NCBI GenBank assembly: GCA_026400595.1
Contig: JAPLOT010000490.1
Location: 1-13,226 of the forward strand
Length of the DNA stretch: 13,226 bases
Direction: 5' to 3'
Origin: Alphaproteobacteria bacterium
GTDB lineage: Bacteria; Pseudomonadota; Alphaproteobacteria; Rhizobiales; Aestuariivirgaceae
The position numbers were made by a program, and so were the translations under genes. This document shows, piece after piece, positions 1-6,761 of this stretch (its first letter is position 1; the number at the start of each line of letters is the position of its first letter). A model generated the notes under the pieces. It had not been told where the DNA came from. It did no database searches and was given only the letters and a program-made list of their open reading frames with translations.

Positions 1-948
1 CTCGCCGGATTCGAGCCAGCCACGCATGGCGAGATCTACGTGAAGGATCAACCCATCAACAACGTGCCGCCGCACAAGCGCGGCATCGGCATGGTGTTCC
101 AGAACTACGCGCTCTTCCCTCACATGACGATCAACGAGAACCTTGCCTTCCCGCTGCAGCTGCGCGACGTGGGCAAGGCGGAGACCGAGGAGCGCGTCGC
201 CAAGATCCTCAAGATGGTGGAGCTGCCGCAGATGGGCAATCGCCGCCCGGGCCAGCTCTCCGGCGGACAGCAGCAGCGTATCGCGGTGGCCCGCGCGCTG
301 GTCTTCGAGCCCGATCTGGTGCTGATGGACGAACCGCTCGGCGCGCTCGACAAGCAGCTGCGCGAGCAGATGCAATACGAGATCAAGCACATTCACGAGC
401 GGCTGGGCGTCACCATCGTCTACGTGACGCACGACCAGTCGGAAGCGCTGACCATGTCGAATCGCATCGCCGTGTTCAATGACGGCGTCGTGCAGCAGCT
501 TTCTACTCCCGACGAGCTCTACGAGCGACCGGTCAATTCCTTCGTCGCGCAGTTCATCGGCGAGAACAACAAGCTGAAGGGAACGGTCAGCGAGATCGGC
601 GCCGACAAGGTTGCAACGGTGAAGCTCGAGTCGGGCGATATCGTGAAGGCGCTGGCCGTCAATGTAAAGGGCAAGGGCGACCGCACCCTGCTCTCCGTCC
701 GCCCGGAGCGGATCGAGATCAATCCGACAAAGAAGTCGGCTGATGTGATCCTCGACGGCCGGATTGCCGAATTGATCTATCTCGGAGACCATATCCGCGC
801 GCGGCTCGAAGTGGCCGGCCATGACGACTTCATCGTCAAGGTTCCCAACAAGGGCGGCGCCGCGACGGTGGCCGAGGGGCGTGAGGTGAAGGTCGGTTGG
901 CGTTCAGAGGATTGCCGCGCGCTGGATTACATGGATTTCCGAAACTGA
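1..948 (+). CDS. ABC transporter ATP-binding protein, PotA/UgpC (MOI) type, 5'-truncated by window edge
   Basis: ATPase subunit of an ABC importer, energising uptake of a small solute from the cytoplasmic face of the inner membrane. The reading frame is open from base 1 (LAGFEPATHGEI...), so the gene starts outside the window; Walker A should lie about 10 residues upstream. Visible in order, numbering from the first codon: Q-loop VFQNYALFPHMT (about 33-44), signature LSGGQQQR (about 86-93), Walker B plus D-loop LVLMDEPLGALD, H-loop VTHDQSEAL, then a TOBE-like C-terminal region from FIGENN onward with LLSVRPERIEI. The 315 residues seen plus about 40-45 missing match the usual 350-370. The LDKQLREQMQYE stretch after the D-loop is typical of polyamine, sugar or opine importers, but the substrate cannot be read from an ATPase. 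It is probably the last transporter gene of an operon continuing into the DUF1194 gene 13 bp downstream. Confidence 0.95.
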   Translation, partial: LAGFEPATHGEIYVKDQPINNVPPHKRGIGMVFQNYALFPHMTINENLAFPLQLRDVGKAETEERVAKILKMVELPQMGNRRPGQLSGGQQQRIAVARALVFEPDLVLMDEPLGALDKQLREQMQYEIKHIHERLGVTIVYVTHDQSEALTMSNRIAVFNDGVVQQLSTPDELYERPVNSFVAQFIGENNKLKGTVSEIGADKVATVKLESGDIVKALAVNVKGKGDRTLLSVRPERIEINPTKKSADVILDGRIAELIYLGDHIRARLEVAGHDDFIVKVPNKGGAATVAEGREVKVGWRSEDCRALDYMDFRN

Positions 949-961
949 GGAGCTGAAGGAC

Positions 962-1678
962 ATGGCAAACAGGCGGGCAGGCGTCATCCTCACCCGGCTG
1001 TTTGCGGGCCTTCTCGGCCTCGCGCTCATCTTCGTTTCTCTGCCGCCTGGCCGGGCACAGGATTACGAGGTCGACCTCGCCCTTGTTCTTGCGATCGACT
1101 GTTCTTTCAGTGTCGATACCGAGGAGTATCGGCTGCAGATGGAGGGACTGGGCCGCGCCTTCCTGAGGGAGGAAGTGAAGGCCGCGATCCGCCAGGGTGT
1201 CAGGCAACGCATCGCGGTGACGGCCGTGCAGTGGTCCGAAGAGAACAATCAGAAGGTCATCCTTCCCTGGGTGATCATCGAAGGCAATGCCGATGCCGAC
1301 GAAATCGGCATGCGGCTGGCCTCCTCACCCAGGGTGCTGGCGCAGGGCGGTACCTCGATCTCCACGGCATTGCTCTTCTCAGCCAAGCTGTTCGACACGG
1401 CACCCAGCGCCGAACGGCGCGTGATCGATGTCTCGGGCGATGGCCGCAACAATATCGGACCGCCCACCGCCGCGGTCCGCGACCGGGTGGTGGCGCAGGG
1501 CATCACCATCAACGGGCTCTCCATCCTCAACGAGTGGGACACGCTCAACGTCTATTTCGAATCCCATGTCGTGGGCGGGCCCGGGCATTTCGTGATTCCG
1601 GCTGCTGACTATGAGGATTTTGCCGAAGCGATCTTCCGCAAGCTGCTGCGTGAGATCACCGGCCCTGGAATTTCGTAA
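962..1678 (+). CDS. DUF1194 family secreted protein with von Willebrand A-like fold
   Basis: Exported protein of 238 residues and unknown role. Residues 1-32 look like a signal peptide: positive MANRR, a hydrophobic LFAGLLGLALIFVSL core, and a likely cut after GRA (A32). The rest is one DUF1194 domain with a metal-ion-dependent adhesion-like motif: D46-x-S48-x-S50 in AIDCSFSVD, a threonine in GGTSIS (T131) and an aspartate in DVSGDG (D160). In vWA proteins this arrangement binds Mg2+ and mediates protein contacts; here that is inference. The start is supported by GAGGAG at 947-952, which overlaps the ABC gene's stop codon and sits 9 nt before the ATG. The 13-bp gap implies cotranscription with the transporter ATPase. 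A periplasmic partner role for the transporter is possible but nothing in the sequence proves it. Confidence 0.85.
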   Translation: MANRRAGVILTRLFAGLLGLALIFVSLPPGRAQDYEVDLALVLAIDCSFSVDTEEYRLQMEGLGRAFLREEVKAAIRQGVRQRIAVTAVQWSEENNQKVILPWVIIEGNADADEIGMRLASSPRVLAQGGTSISTALLFSAKLFDTAPSAERRVIDVSGDGRNNIGPPTAAVRDRVVAQGITINGLSILNEWDTLNVYFESHVVGGPGHFVIPAADYEDFAEAIFRKLLREITGPGIS

Positions 1679-1696
1679 GGTGAAAAACCCTCACGC

Positions 1697-1725
1697 TTGA
1701 CCCTGTCAGATCAGCCACATATCGG
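1697..1725 (+). promoter_or_regulatory. Weak candidate sigma70-type promoter before the dehydrogenase-cupin gene
   Basis: TTGACC (1697-1702) followed by a 17-nt spacer and TATCGG (1720-1725); an alternative -10 is CATATC at 1718 with a 15-nt spacer. The -35 is close to TTGACA, but the -10 is poor. It lies in the 78-bp gap between the DUF1194 stop and the ATG at 1757. The same TTG could be read as a start codon for the next gene, which I think less likely. Confidence 0.25.
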
Positions 1726-1756
1726 AAGGCACGCATCACCTTTCGAAAGCCAGATC

Positions 1757-3448
1757 ATGCAGCCCTTCACCCTGAGTTCGATCCCCGAAATCCACTTTGG
1801 CCACGGCCGGCTTGCCGATCTTGGCGGCAAGGCCGTGGCGCTGGCCGGGCAGGGCGGCCATGCGCTGCTCGTGGCCGATCCGGCGCTCGCAGCCCTTGGC
1901 ATCACGGCCAGGGCGGTCGAGTCCCTGGCGCAGGCGGGCTTCGCCACCTCCGTCTACGATGCCTTGAAGGGCGAGCCGAAACAGTCCGACATCGACAGCG
2001 CCTCAGAAATGGCACGCGAAGCGAAATCCAGCCTGATCGTCGGCCTTGGCGGCGGCTCGGCCCTCGATACCGCGAAGCTGGTGGCCTGCTGCGCCGTCTC
2101 CGGCCAGAGTGCGGCGGCCTATGCGCTCTGCGCCACGCCGCTACCGTCGCAGCCGCTGCCGATTATCGCCGTCCCGACCACGGCCGGCACGGGCTCCGAA
2201 ACCACCCGCGTTTCGGTCTTTGCCAATGCCGGGAAGCAGAAGGTCTGGGCCTGGGGCGAGGAACTGAAGCCGGACCTCGCGATTCTCGATCCCGAACTCA
2301 CCATCGGTGTTCCGCCGCACATCACCGCCGCAACCGGACTCGATGCGCTGGTCCATGCCATCGAGGCCTGCACCAACAAGCACCGCACCGATGGCAATGA
2401 TCTCTACTGCCTGCAGGCCATCACGCTCATTTCGGCCAATCTCGAAAGGGCGGTCGGGAACCCCGGCGACATCGCGGCGCGCGGCGCCATGCTGCTCGGG
2501 TCATGCTATGCTGGCATCGGTATCGACAATTGCGGCACGGCGCTGGCTCACAACATCTCTCATGCGATTGCCGATCTCGCGCCCATTCCGCATGGCCGGG
2601 CCACTGGACTTGCCATGCTCGCCACCATCGACTGGGTGGCGGAAGGACATCCTGCTGCCTTCGCGCGCGTTGCCCGCGCCATGTCATCGGTCGACGCCGT
2701 CTCGGCCTATGACCGCCTGGTGCGCGCCACCGGCATCAAGATATCGCTCGAAGGGGACGGGTTGGACCTCAAGAATCCGGAGCTTCTTGCGCGGCACATG
2801 GCATCGCCGGCAAACAACCCGATGCGCAAGTCGACGGCCCGCTATCCGAGTGACGAGGAACTCGTCATGCTGGCTGGCCGCCTCGAGGCGCGGGGGGGCG
2901 AGGGGGTCGACGAGGTGCTCGGACGCCTGGCCGAGCATCGGCTGGAGCCGGCAGACTTTCGCATGCCCGAGCCAGCCCGACTGCCAGTGCTGAAGTATCT
3001 CCCTGACTGTATCGGGCAGGCCATGCTGCTGGACGCCGACCTCGCGGCTGCGCTCGCGGCCATCGAGGACGACCTCCACTGGGCGCGGTCGGCGTCCTAC
3101 AGCGATGCCGTTCTGGGCGAGGGCTTCTGCGACAACTACGGCTGGACCGAATTGATCGGATCCCCCGGCTTCTTTGCCGGTGACGACTTCCGCCTGGGCT
3201 TGCTGATGCTCGGACCCGATCGACACTACAAGGATCACTATCACCCCGCGCCGGAACTCTACTGGCCCTTGACCGGACCTTCCGAATGGAAGGCCGGCGC
3301 TGGCGGTTTCGCGACGCGGGCAGCCGGCGAGATCATCTGGCACATTCCGTGGAAGGTGCATGCCACCGTCACCGGCAGCACGCCGCTGCTGGCGGTCTGG
3401 AGCTGGACGCGGGATGCCGACACACCTGCGAAGCTCGTCGGCGCATGA
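1757..3448 (+). CDS. Fusion protein: iron-dependent alcohol dehydrogenase + C-terminal DMSP-lyase-like cupin
   Basis: Predicted bifunctional cytoplasmic enzyme of 563 residues; single Fe-ADH proteins have about 380. Residues 1 to about 378 are a complete group III (iron) alcohol dehydrogenase: GGGSALDTAK (98-107), PTTAGTGSE (140-148), and metal ligands D196, H200, H265 and H279 with catalytic-type H269, matching the FucO pattern in spacing. Residues from about 410 to 563 resemble the DddQ/DddL cupin family: a helical lead-in, then Y491, H494, H496, E500 and Y502 in HYKDHYHPAPELY, a later H535 and W548/W550. These correspond in spacing to the DddQ metal and active-site residues as I recall them. 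Known families: cupin lyases release DMS and acrylate from DMSP, and the Fe-ADH DddB oxidises 3-hydroxypropionate. A joint reaction here is inference, since many cupins in this superfamily lack DMSP lyase activity. I chose the ATG at 1757 because it begins the conserved Fe-ADH N-terminus; a TTG at 1697 would add 20 unlike residues. The stop overlaps the next gene (ATGA). Confidence 0.9.
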   Translation: MQPFTLSSIPEIHFGHGRLADLGGKAVALAGQGGHALLVADPALAALGITARAVESLAQAGFATSVYDALKGEPKQSDIDSASEMAREAKSSLIVGLGGGSALDTAKLVACCAVSGQSAAAYALCATPLPSQPLPIIAVPTTAGTGSETTRVSVFANAGKQKVWAWGEELKPDLAILDPELTIGVPPHITAATGLDALVHAIEACTNKHRTDGNDLYCLQAITLISANLERAVGNPGDIAARGAMLLGSCYAGIGIDNCGTALAHNISHAIADLAPIPHGRATGLAMLATIDWVAEGHPAAFARVARAMSSVDAVSAYDRLVRATGIKISLEGDGLDLKNPELLARHMASPANNPMRKSTARYPSDEELVMLAGRLEARGGEGVDEVLGRLAEHRLEPADFRMPEPARLPVLKYLPDCIGQAMLLDADLAAALAAIEDDLHWARSASYSDAVLGEGFCDNYGWTELIGSPGFFAGDDFRLGLLMLGPDRHYKDHYHPAPELYWPLTGPSEWKAGAGGFATRAAGEIIWHIPWKVHATVTGSTPLLAVWSWTRDADTPAKLVGA

Positions 3449-4257
3449 GCGCGCTGAAGATCATGCTCGTCACCGCTGCGGCGGCCTATGGGGCAATCGT
3501 GCTGCTGATGTTCCTGTTTCAGCGGAACCTCCAGTACCATCCTGAGAACAAGGGATTGACCCCGGAAAACGTCGGCCTTTCCGGCGTTGAGGACATCACC
3601 ATCGCCACGCCGGACGGAGAAAGGATCCGGGCCTGGCATTTGCCGGCTCCGGACGGCAGGCCCACCATCCTCTTCTTCCAAGGCAACGCCGGCGAAATCG
3701 GCGACCGGTCGGCACGCTTGCGCTTCTACGGCGACAATGGATTCGGCGCACTCTTCGTGTCCTATCGCGGCTTTGGCGGCAGCAGCGGCACGATGAGCGA
3801 GGCCGGCCTGGTCTCGGACGGTGTCGCGGCCTACGACTGGCTGGCGGCGCAGGGTGTCAGCGCCGATAGCATTCTCGTGGTGGGCGAGTCGCTTGGAACG
3901 GGAGTCGCCATCCAGCTTGCCGCACAGCGGCCCGTTGCCGCGCTGGCGCTGGAAGCACCCTATACTGCGACGGTCGATGTCGGCGCAGAGATCTACTGGT
4001 GGCTTCCGGTGCGCCTGCTGATGAAGGATCGTTTCCTGTCTCGCGACCACATCAGGAATGTGCGAGCGCCGGTCCTGATCGTGCATGGCGATGCCGACCG
4101 GCTGATTCCGGTGGCCCATGGGCAGAGGCTCTTCGAACTGGCCAATGAGCCCAAGGAGATCGAGCTCATTCCCGGCGGACGTCATGACGTGATCCTCGAG
4201 CCCGAAGTCTGGTCGCGCGAGGTGGCCTTCTTCGAACGCGTGCTGGCGCGTCAGTAG
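3445..4257 (+). CDS. Membrane-anchored alpha/beta hydrolase (BEM46/YfhR-like)
   Basis: Serine hydrolase of 270 residues with an N-terminal hydrophobic segment (about residues 5-26, ending LLMFLFQRNLQYHP), which probably anchors it to the inner membrane. Catalytic triad: nucleophile S149 in GESLG, aspartate D218 in VHGDADRLIP and H247 in GGRHDV. The oxyanion region FFQGNAGE and the SYRGFGGSSG stretch are typical of the BEM46/YfhR branch, whose physiological substrates are mostly unknown. The start is the ATG at 3445, which overlaps the fusion gene's TGA as ATGA, so the two are very likely translationally coupled. A longer in-frame opening upstream lies inside the fusion gene and is rejected. 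Its coupling suggests it processes a substrate or product of the fusion enzyme, perhaps an ester or thioester; that is inference. It converges on the amidase gene with a 7-bp overlap of their 3' ends. Confidence 0.9.
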   Translation: MSALKIMLVTAAAAYGAIVLLMFLFQRNLQYHPENKGLTPENVGLSGVEDITIATPDGERIRAWHLPAPDGRPTILFFQGNAGEIGDRSARLRFYGDNGFGALFVSYRGFGGSSGTMSEAGLVSDGVAAYDWLAAQGVSADSILVVGESLGTGVAIQLAAQRPVAALALEAPYTATVDVGAEIYWWLPVRLLMKDRFLSRDHIRNVRAPVLIVHGDADRLIPVAHGQRLFELANEPKEIELIPGGRHDVILEPEVWSREVAFFERVLARQ

Positions 4258-5705
4258 CCCGGCGGCGGGACGAAGCCGCCATACTCCCTCTCCAGAAGCT
4301 CGGCAAAGCGGATGGCTGTGAGGTCGCCATACTGTCTTGCGATGATCTGTACGCCGGCCGGTAGGCCTTGCGGTGTCAGGCCCATGGGCGCAACGGTCGA
4401 GGGCAGATAGAAACAGCCGGAGTAGCCGGCCCAGAACAGCTGATCGGTGGTTGCCACGCGCTTTCCGTTGACCGCGATGGTGCGTTCATGGCGTTCGCCC
4501 ACATGGTCGTGCGGAAACGCGGCCGAGGCCGCGGCGGGGCAGAGCATCACGTCCCAGTTCTCGAAGAACTGATCCCACAGCAATCGCATCTGGTGGCGGC
4601 GTTCGTTGACCATCAGCCAGGACCTGTGCGGTATGACGTAGGCCCGCAGCATCTTGGCATAGTAGCTGTCATCGCCGTCGGCGAAACCCTTCGCCTTGGC
4701 GGCGTTGATCGCGAATTCCTCCTCGGTCTGGCGGCGGCTGGTCGCGGCGCGGAGCAGGGTGATGTAGACGTCCATCGCCTCGCCAGTGGAGAACCCCGGC
4801 CGCGCGTCAAGCGACAGAGTCTTCACGCGCTTCGCGAGGAATGCCGCCAGCTTCGCCAGGAGGTCCTGCACCGGCTGATCCACCTCGCTCTCCGGCGAGG
4901 TCAGCATGACGGCGACGCGGAACTGCTTCAGCTTCGTCTGCCGCGCTGGCGGCAGCGACAGTTTCACGGCACGCGCCTCGGCGTCGTCGCTGCCGGCCAG
5001 GAGCCTCATCATCGCGGACAAGTCGCGGGCGGAACGCGCCAGGGGACCGGCAACGGAGATGTCGGTGGGGTGCACCACGCCCGGCAGGAAATGGCCACGA
5101 TAGGGCACGACGCCCCATGTGGGTTTGTGTCCGTAGACGCCGCAGTAGTGAGCAGGATTGCGGATCGAGGCTCCGATGTCGGACCCGATCTCGACGGCCG
5201 ACATCCCCGTGGCCAGCGCCACGGCCGACCCACCCGAGGAGCCGCCGGGCGAGCGCGTCAGGTCCCAGGGATTGTTGGTCGTGCCATAGATGTCATTGTA
5301 GCTCTGCCAGTCGGCAAGCATCAGCGGCACGTTTGTCTTGCCATAGATCACCGCTCCCGCATCGGTGAGCCGCTTGAGCGCCACGGCATCCGAGGCCGCG
5401 ATATTGTCGCGGAAGCGCGGAACGCCCCAGGTCGACGGCGTTCCGGTCCAGTCGAAGGACTCCTTTGCCGTCATCGGCACGCCGTCGAACATGCCCAGTG
5501 GTTTCCCCCGCTTCAGCCGCCGGTCTGCCGCGGCCGCAGCGGACCGGGCCCGATCGATGTCGGTCACCACCACGGCATTGAGCGCGTCATTGTGGCGGGC
5601 ATACTGGTCGAGGCAACTGTCCAGCAGATCCCTGGCCGAGACCTTGCGGGCCCGCAGCAGGCGGGCGAGATCAATCGCTGAGCGGTAGTGAAGCGGCAGG
5701 GCCAT
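4251..5705 (-). CDS. Amidase signature family hydrolase
   Basis: Amide hydrolase of 484 residues, the usual size for the family. The Ser-cisSer-Lys triad is complete: K81 in PMTAKES, cis-serine S156 in SPGGSSGGS and nucleophile S180 in GSDIGASIR. The 24-residue distance from S156 to S180 equals that in fatty acid amide hydrolase (S217 to S241). The usual GGS before the nucleophile is GAS here, a mild variant. Family members cleave anything from nicotinamide-like amides to aryl amides, carbamates or Gln-tRNA intermediates. No GatB or GatC lies nearby and the tail is that of a stand-alone amidase, so GatA is unlikely. The substrate is unknown. The start ATG has GGAGA (5712-5716) 6 nt upstream on the minus strand. 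It is transcribed alone, divergent from the DMT transporter. Confidence 0.92.
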   Translation of the reverse strand: MALPLHYRSAIDLARLLRARKVSARDLLDSCLDQYARHNDALNAVVVTDIDRARSAAAAADRRLKRGKPLGMFDGVPMTAKESFDWTGTPSTWGVPRFRDNIAASDAVALKRLTDAGAVIYGKTNVPLMLADWQSYNDIYGTTNNPWDLTRSPGGSSGGSAVALATGMSAVEIGSDIGASIRNPAHYCGVYGHKPTWGVVPYRGHFLPGVVHPTDISVAGPLARSARDLSAMMRLLAGSDDAEARAVKLSLPPARQTKLKQFRVAVMLTSPESEVDQPVQDLLAKLAAFLAKRVKTLSLDARPGFSTGEAMDVYITLLRAATSRRQTEEEFAINAAKAKGFADGDDSYYAKMLRAYVIPHRSWLMVNERRHQMRLLWDQFFENWDVMLCPAAASAAFPHDHVGERHERTIAVNGKRVATTDQLFWAGYSGCFYLPSTVAPMGLTPQGLPAGVQIIARQYGDLTAIRFAELLEREYGGFVPPPGY

Positions 5706-5765
5706 CGGCAGTCTCCATCGATGCGGCCAAGCCTAGCCTATGGCGGCTGCCGCACAAGGCCGGGC

Positions 5766-5797
5766 CGGCATGACTGAATTGCAATCGGCATGGCTGA
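5766..5797. promoter_or_regulatory. Pair of 12-bp direct repeats in the amidase/DMT divergent intergenic region
   Basis: CGGCATGACTGA (5766-5777) and CGGCATGGCTGA (5786-5797) differ at one base and are exactly 20 bp apart, about two helical turns. Between them lies the 8-bp palindrome ATTGCAAT (5778-5785). The 123-bp region separates two divergent starts, so this could be a regulator site serving one or both genes. No regulator gene is in the window and no clear -35/-10 pair stands out; chance similarity is possible. Confidence 0.35.
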
Positions 5798-5828
5798 CGA
5801 GTCTGCCGCCACCGTGTAGAGCAGCGCA

Positions 5829-6761
5829 ATGGACCGCCAACGTGCCATCATCGGCTATCTGCTTGTCGCGGCGGGTTCGGCCATGTTCTCGTCCAAGGCG
5901 ATCTTCATCAAGCTCGCCTATCTCGAACGCCCGGACCCGCTGCTGATGCTGGCTTGGCGCATGGCCTTTGCACTGCCCGTCTTCCTGCTTGTCGGGGCCG
6001 TCGAGGTCTTCCGGCGCCGCAAGGACGGGCGTCCGATGCCGGGGCCGGGTGCCATTCTCGGCGCCGTCGCGGTCGGGCTGGTCGGCTACTATCTCGCCAT
6101 GATTCTCGACTTCTGGGGACTGCTCTATGTCTCCGCCCAGCTCGAGCGCCTTGCACTCTTCACTTATCCGATCTTCCTGATCTTCATCGGCGCCGCCTTC
6201 TTCGGCATGCGGCTGAGCTGGAGCAGTGTCATGGCCGCAATCGTCTCCTATGCCGGTCTTGCCGTGGTGTTCCTCAATGACTTTTCCTCTGCGGGCAGCC
6301 AGGTGACGCTGGGAACGGCCCTGGTCTTGCTGTCGGCTGTCGCCTTCGCCGTCTACCAGCTTCTCGCCAAGGGCTTGATCAGCGAGATGGGTGCAACGCT
6401 CTTCACTTCGCTCGCGCTGTCAGGGGCGGCGCTGACGACGCTGGCCCATGTCTTCATCGTTCGCGGCGCGCTCGATACCTCGGTCTCGCACCACTATCTC
6501 CTTCTTGCTGCAGGAACGGGACTCATCGCCACCGTCATCCCGTCCTTCTTCGTCAATGCCGGCATGGGGCGGATCGGAGCGACCTCGACCGCGATGATCT
6601 CCAACGTCTCGCCGCTGCTGACCATCTATTTTGCCGTGCTGATCCTTGGCGAGGATTTCACGCTGGCGGATGGCATCGGAACGGCACTGGTCGTGGGCGG
6701 CGTGGGCTATCACACCTGGCGCGATCTCCGCCGCAAGGCGGCACCCGCCGACGAGCCCTAG
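5829..6761 (+). CDS. EamA/DMT-superfamily inner-membrane transporter
   Basis: Ten-helix metabolite transporter of 310 residues built from two EamA repeats, roughly residues 7-140 and 155-300. Hydrophobic helices are evident throughout, for example GYLLVAAGSAMFSSKAIFIK at the N-terminus, TYPIFLIFIGAAFFGM at the end of the first repeat and AMISNVSPLLTIYFAVLILGE in the second, the last being the characteristic penultimate-helix motif with a conserved glutamate. The C-terminus, DLRRKAAPADEP, is charged and cytoplasmic by the positive-inside rule. Relatives move amino acids, sugars or other metabolites, usually outward; the substrate here is not deducible. Only a weak ribosome binding site precedes the ATG. 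It is a single-gene unit flanked by minus-strand genes; its TAG stop shares the bases CTAG with the stop of the convergent mttB-like gene. Confidence 0.92.
   Translation: MDRQRAIIGYLLVAAGSAMFSSKAIFIKLAYLERPDPLLMLAWRMAFALPVFLLVGAVEVFRRRKDGRPMPGPGAILGAVAVGLVGYYLAMILDFWGLLYVSAQLERLALFTYPIFLIFIGAAFFGMRLSWSSVMAAIVSYAGLAVVFLNDFSSAGSQVTLGTALVLLSAVAFAVYQLLAKGLISEMGATLFTSLALSGAALTTLAHVFIVRGALDTSVSHHYLLLAAGTGLIATVIPSFFVNAGMGRIGATSTAMISNVSPLLTIYFAVLILGEDFTLADGIGTALVVGGVGYHTWRDLRRKAAPADEP

Noticed and set aside
1697..1756. 20-codon N-terminal extension of the dehydrogenase-cupin gene from a TTG start
   Set aside because: The added residues do not resemble the Fe-ADH N-terminus, whereas MQPFTLSSIPEIHFG from the ATG at 1757 does; the TTG also fits as a promoter -35.
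4368..5681. 437-codon open frame on the + strand opposite the amidase
   Set aside because: Antisense shadow of a gene with an intact catalytic triad; no family resemblance.
4251..5705. GatA subunit of the Glu-tRNA(Gln) amidotransferase
   Set aside because: No gatB or gatC nearby and the residues outside the triad do not match GatA as I know it; a stand-alone amidase fits better.
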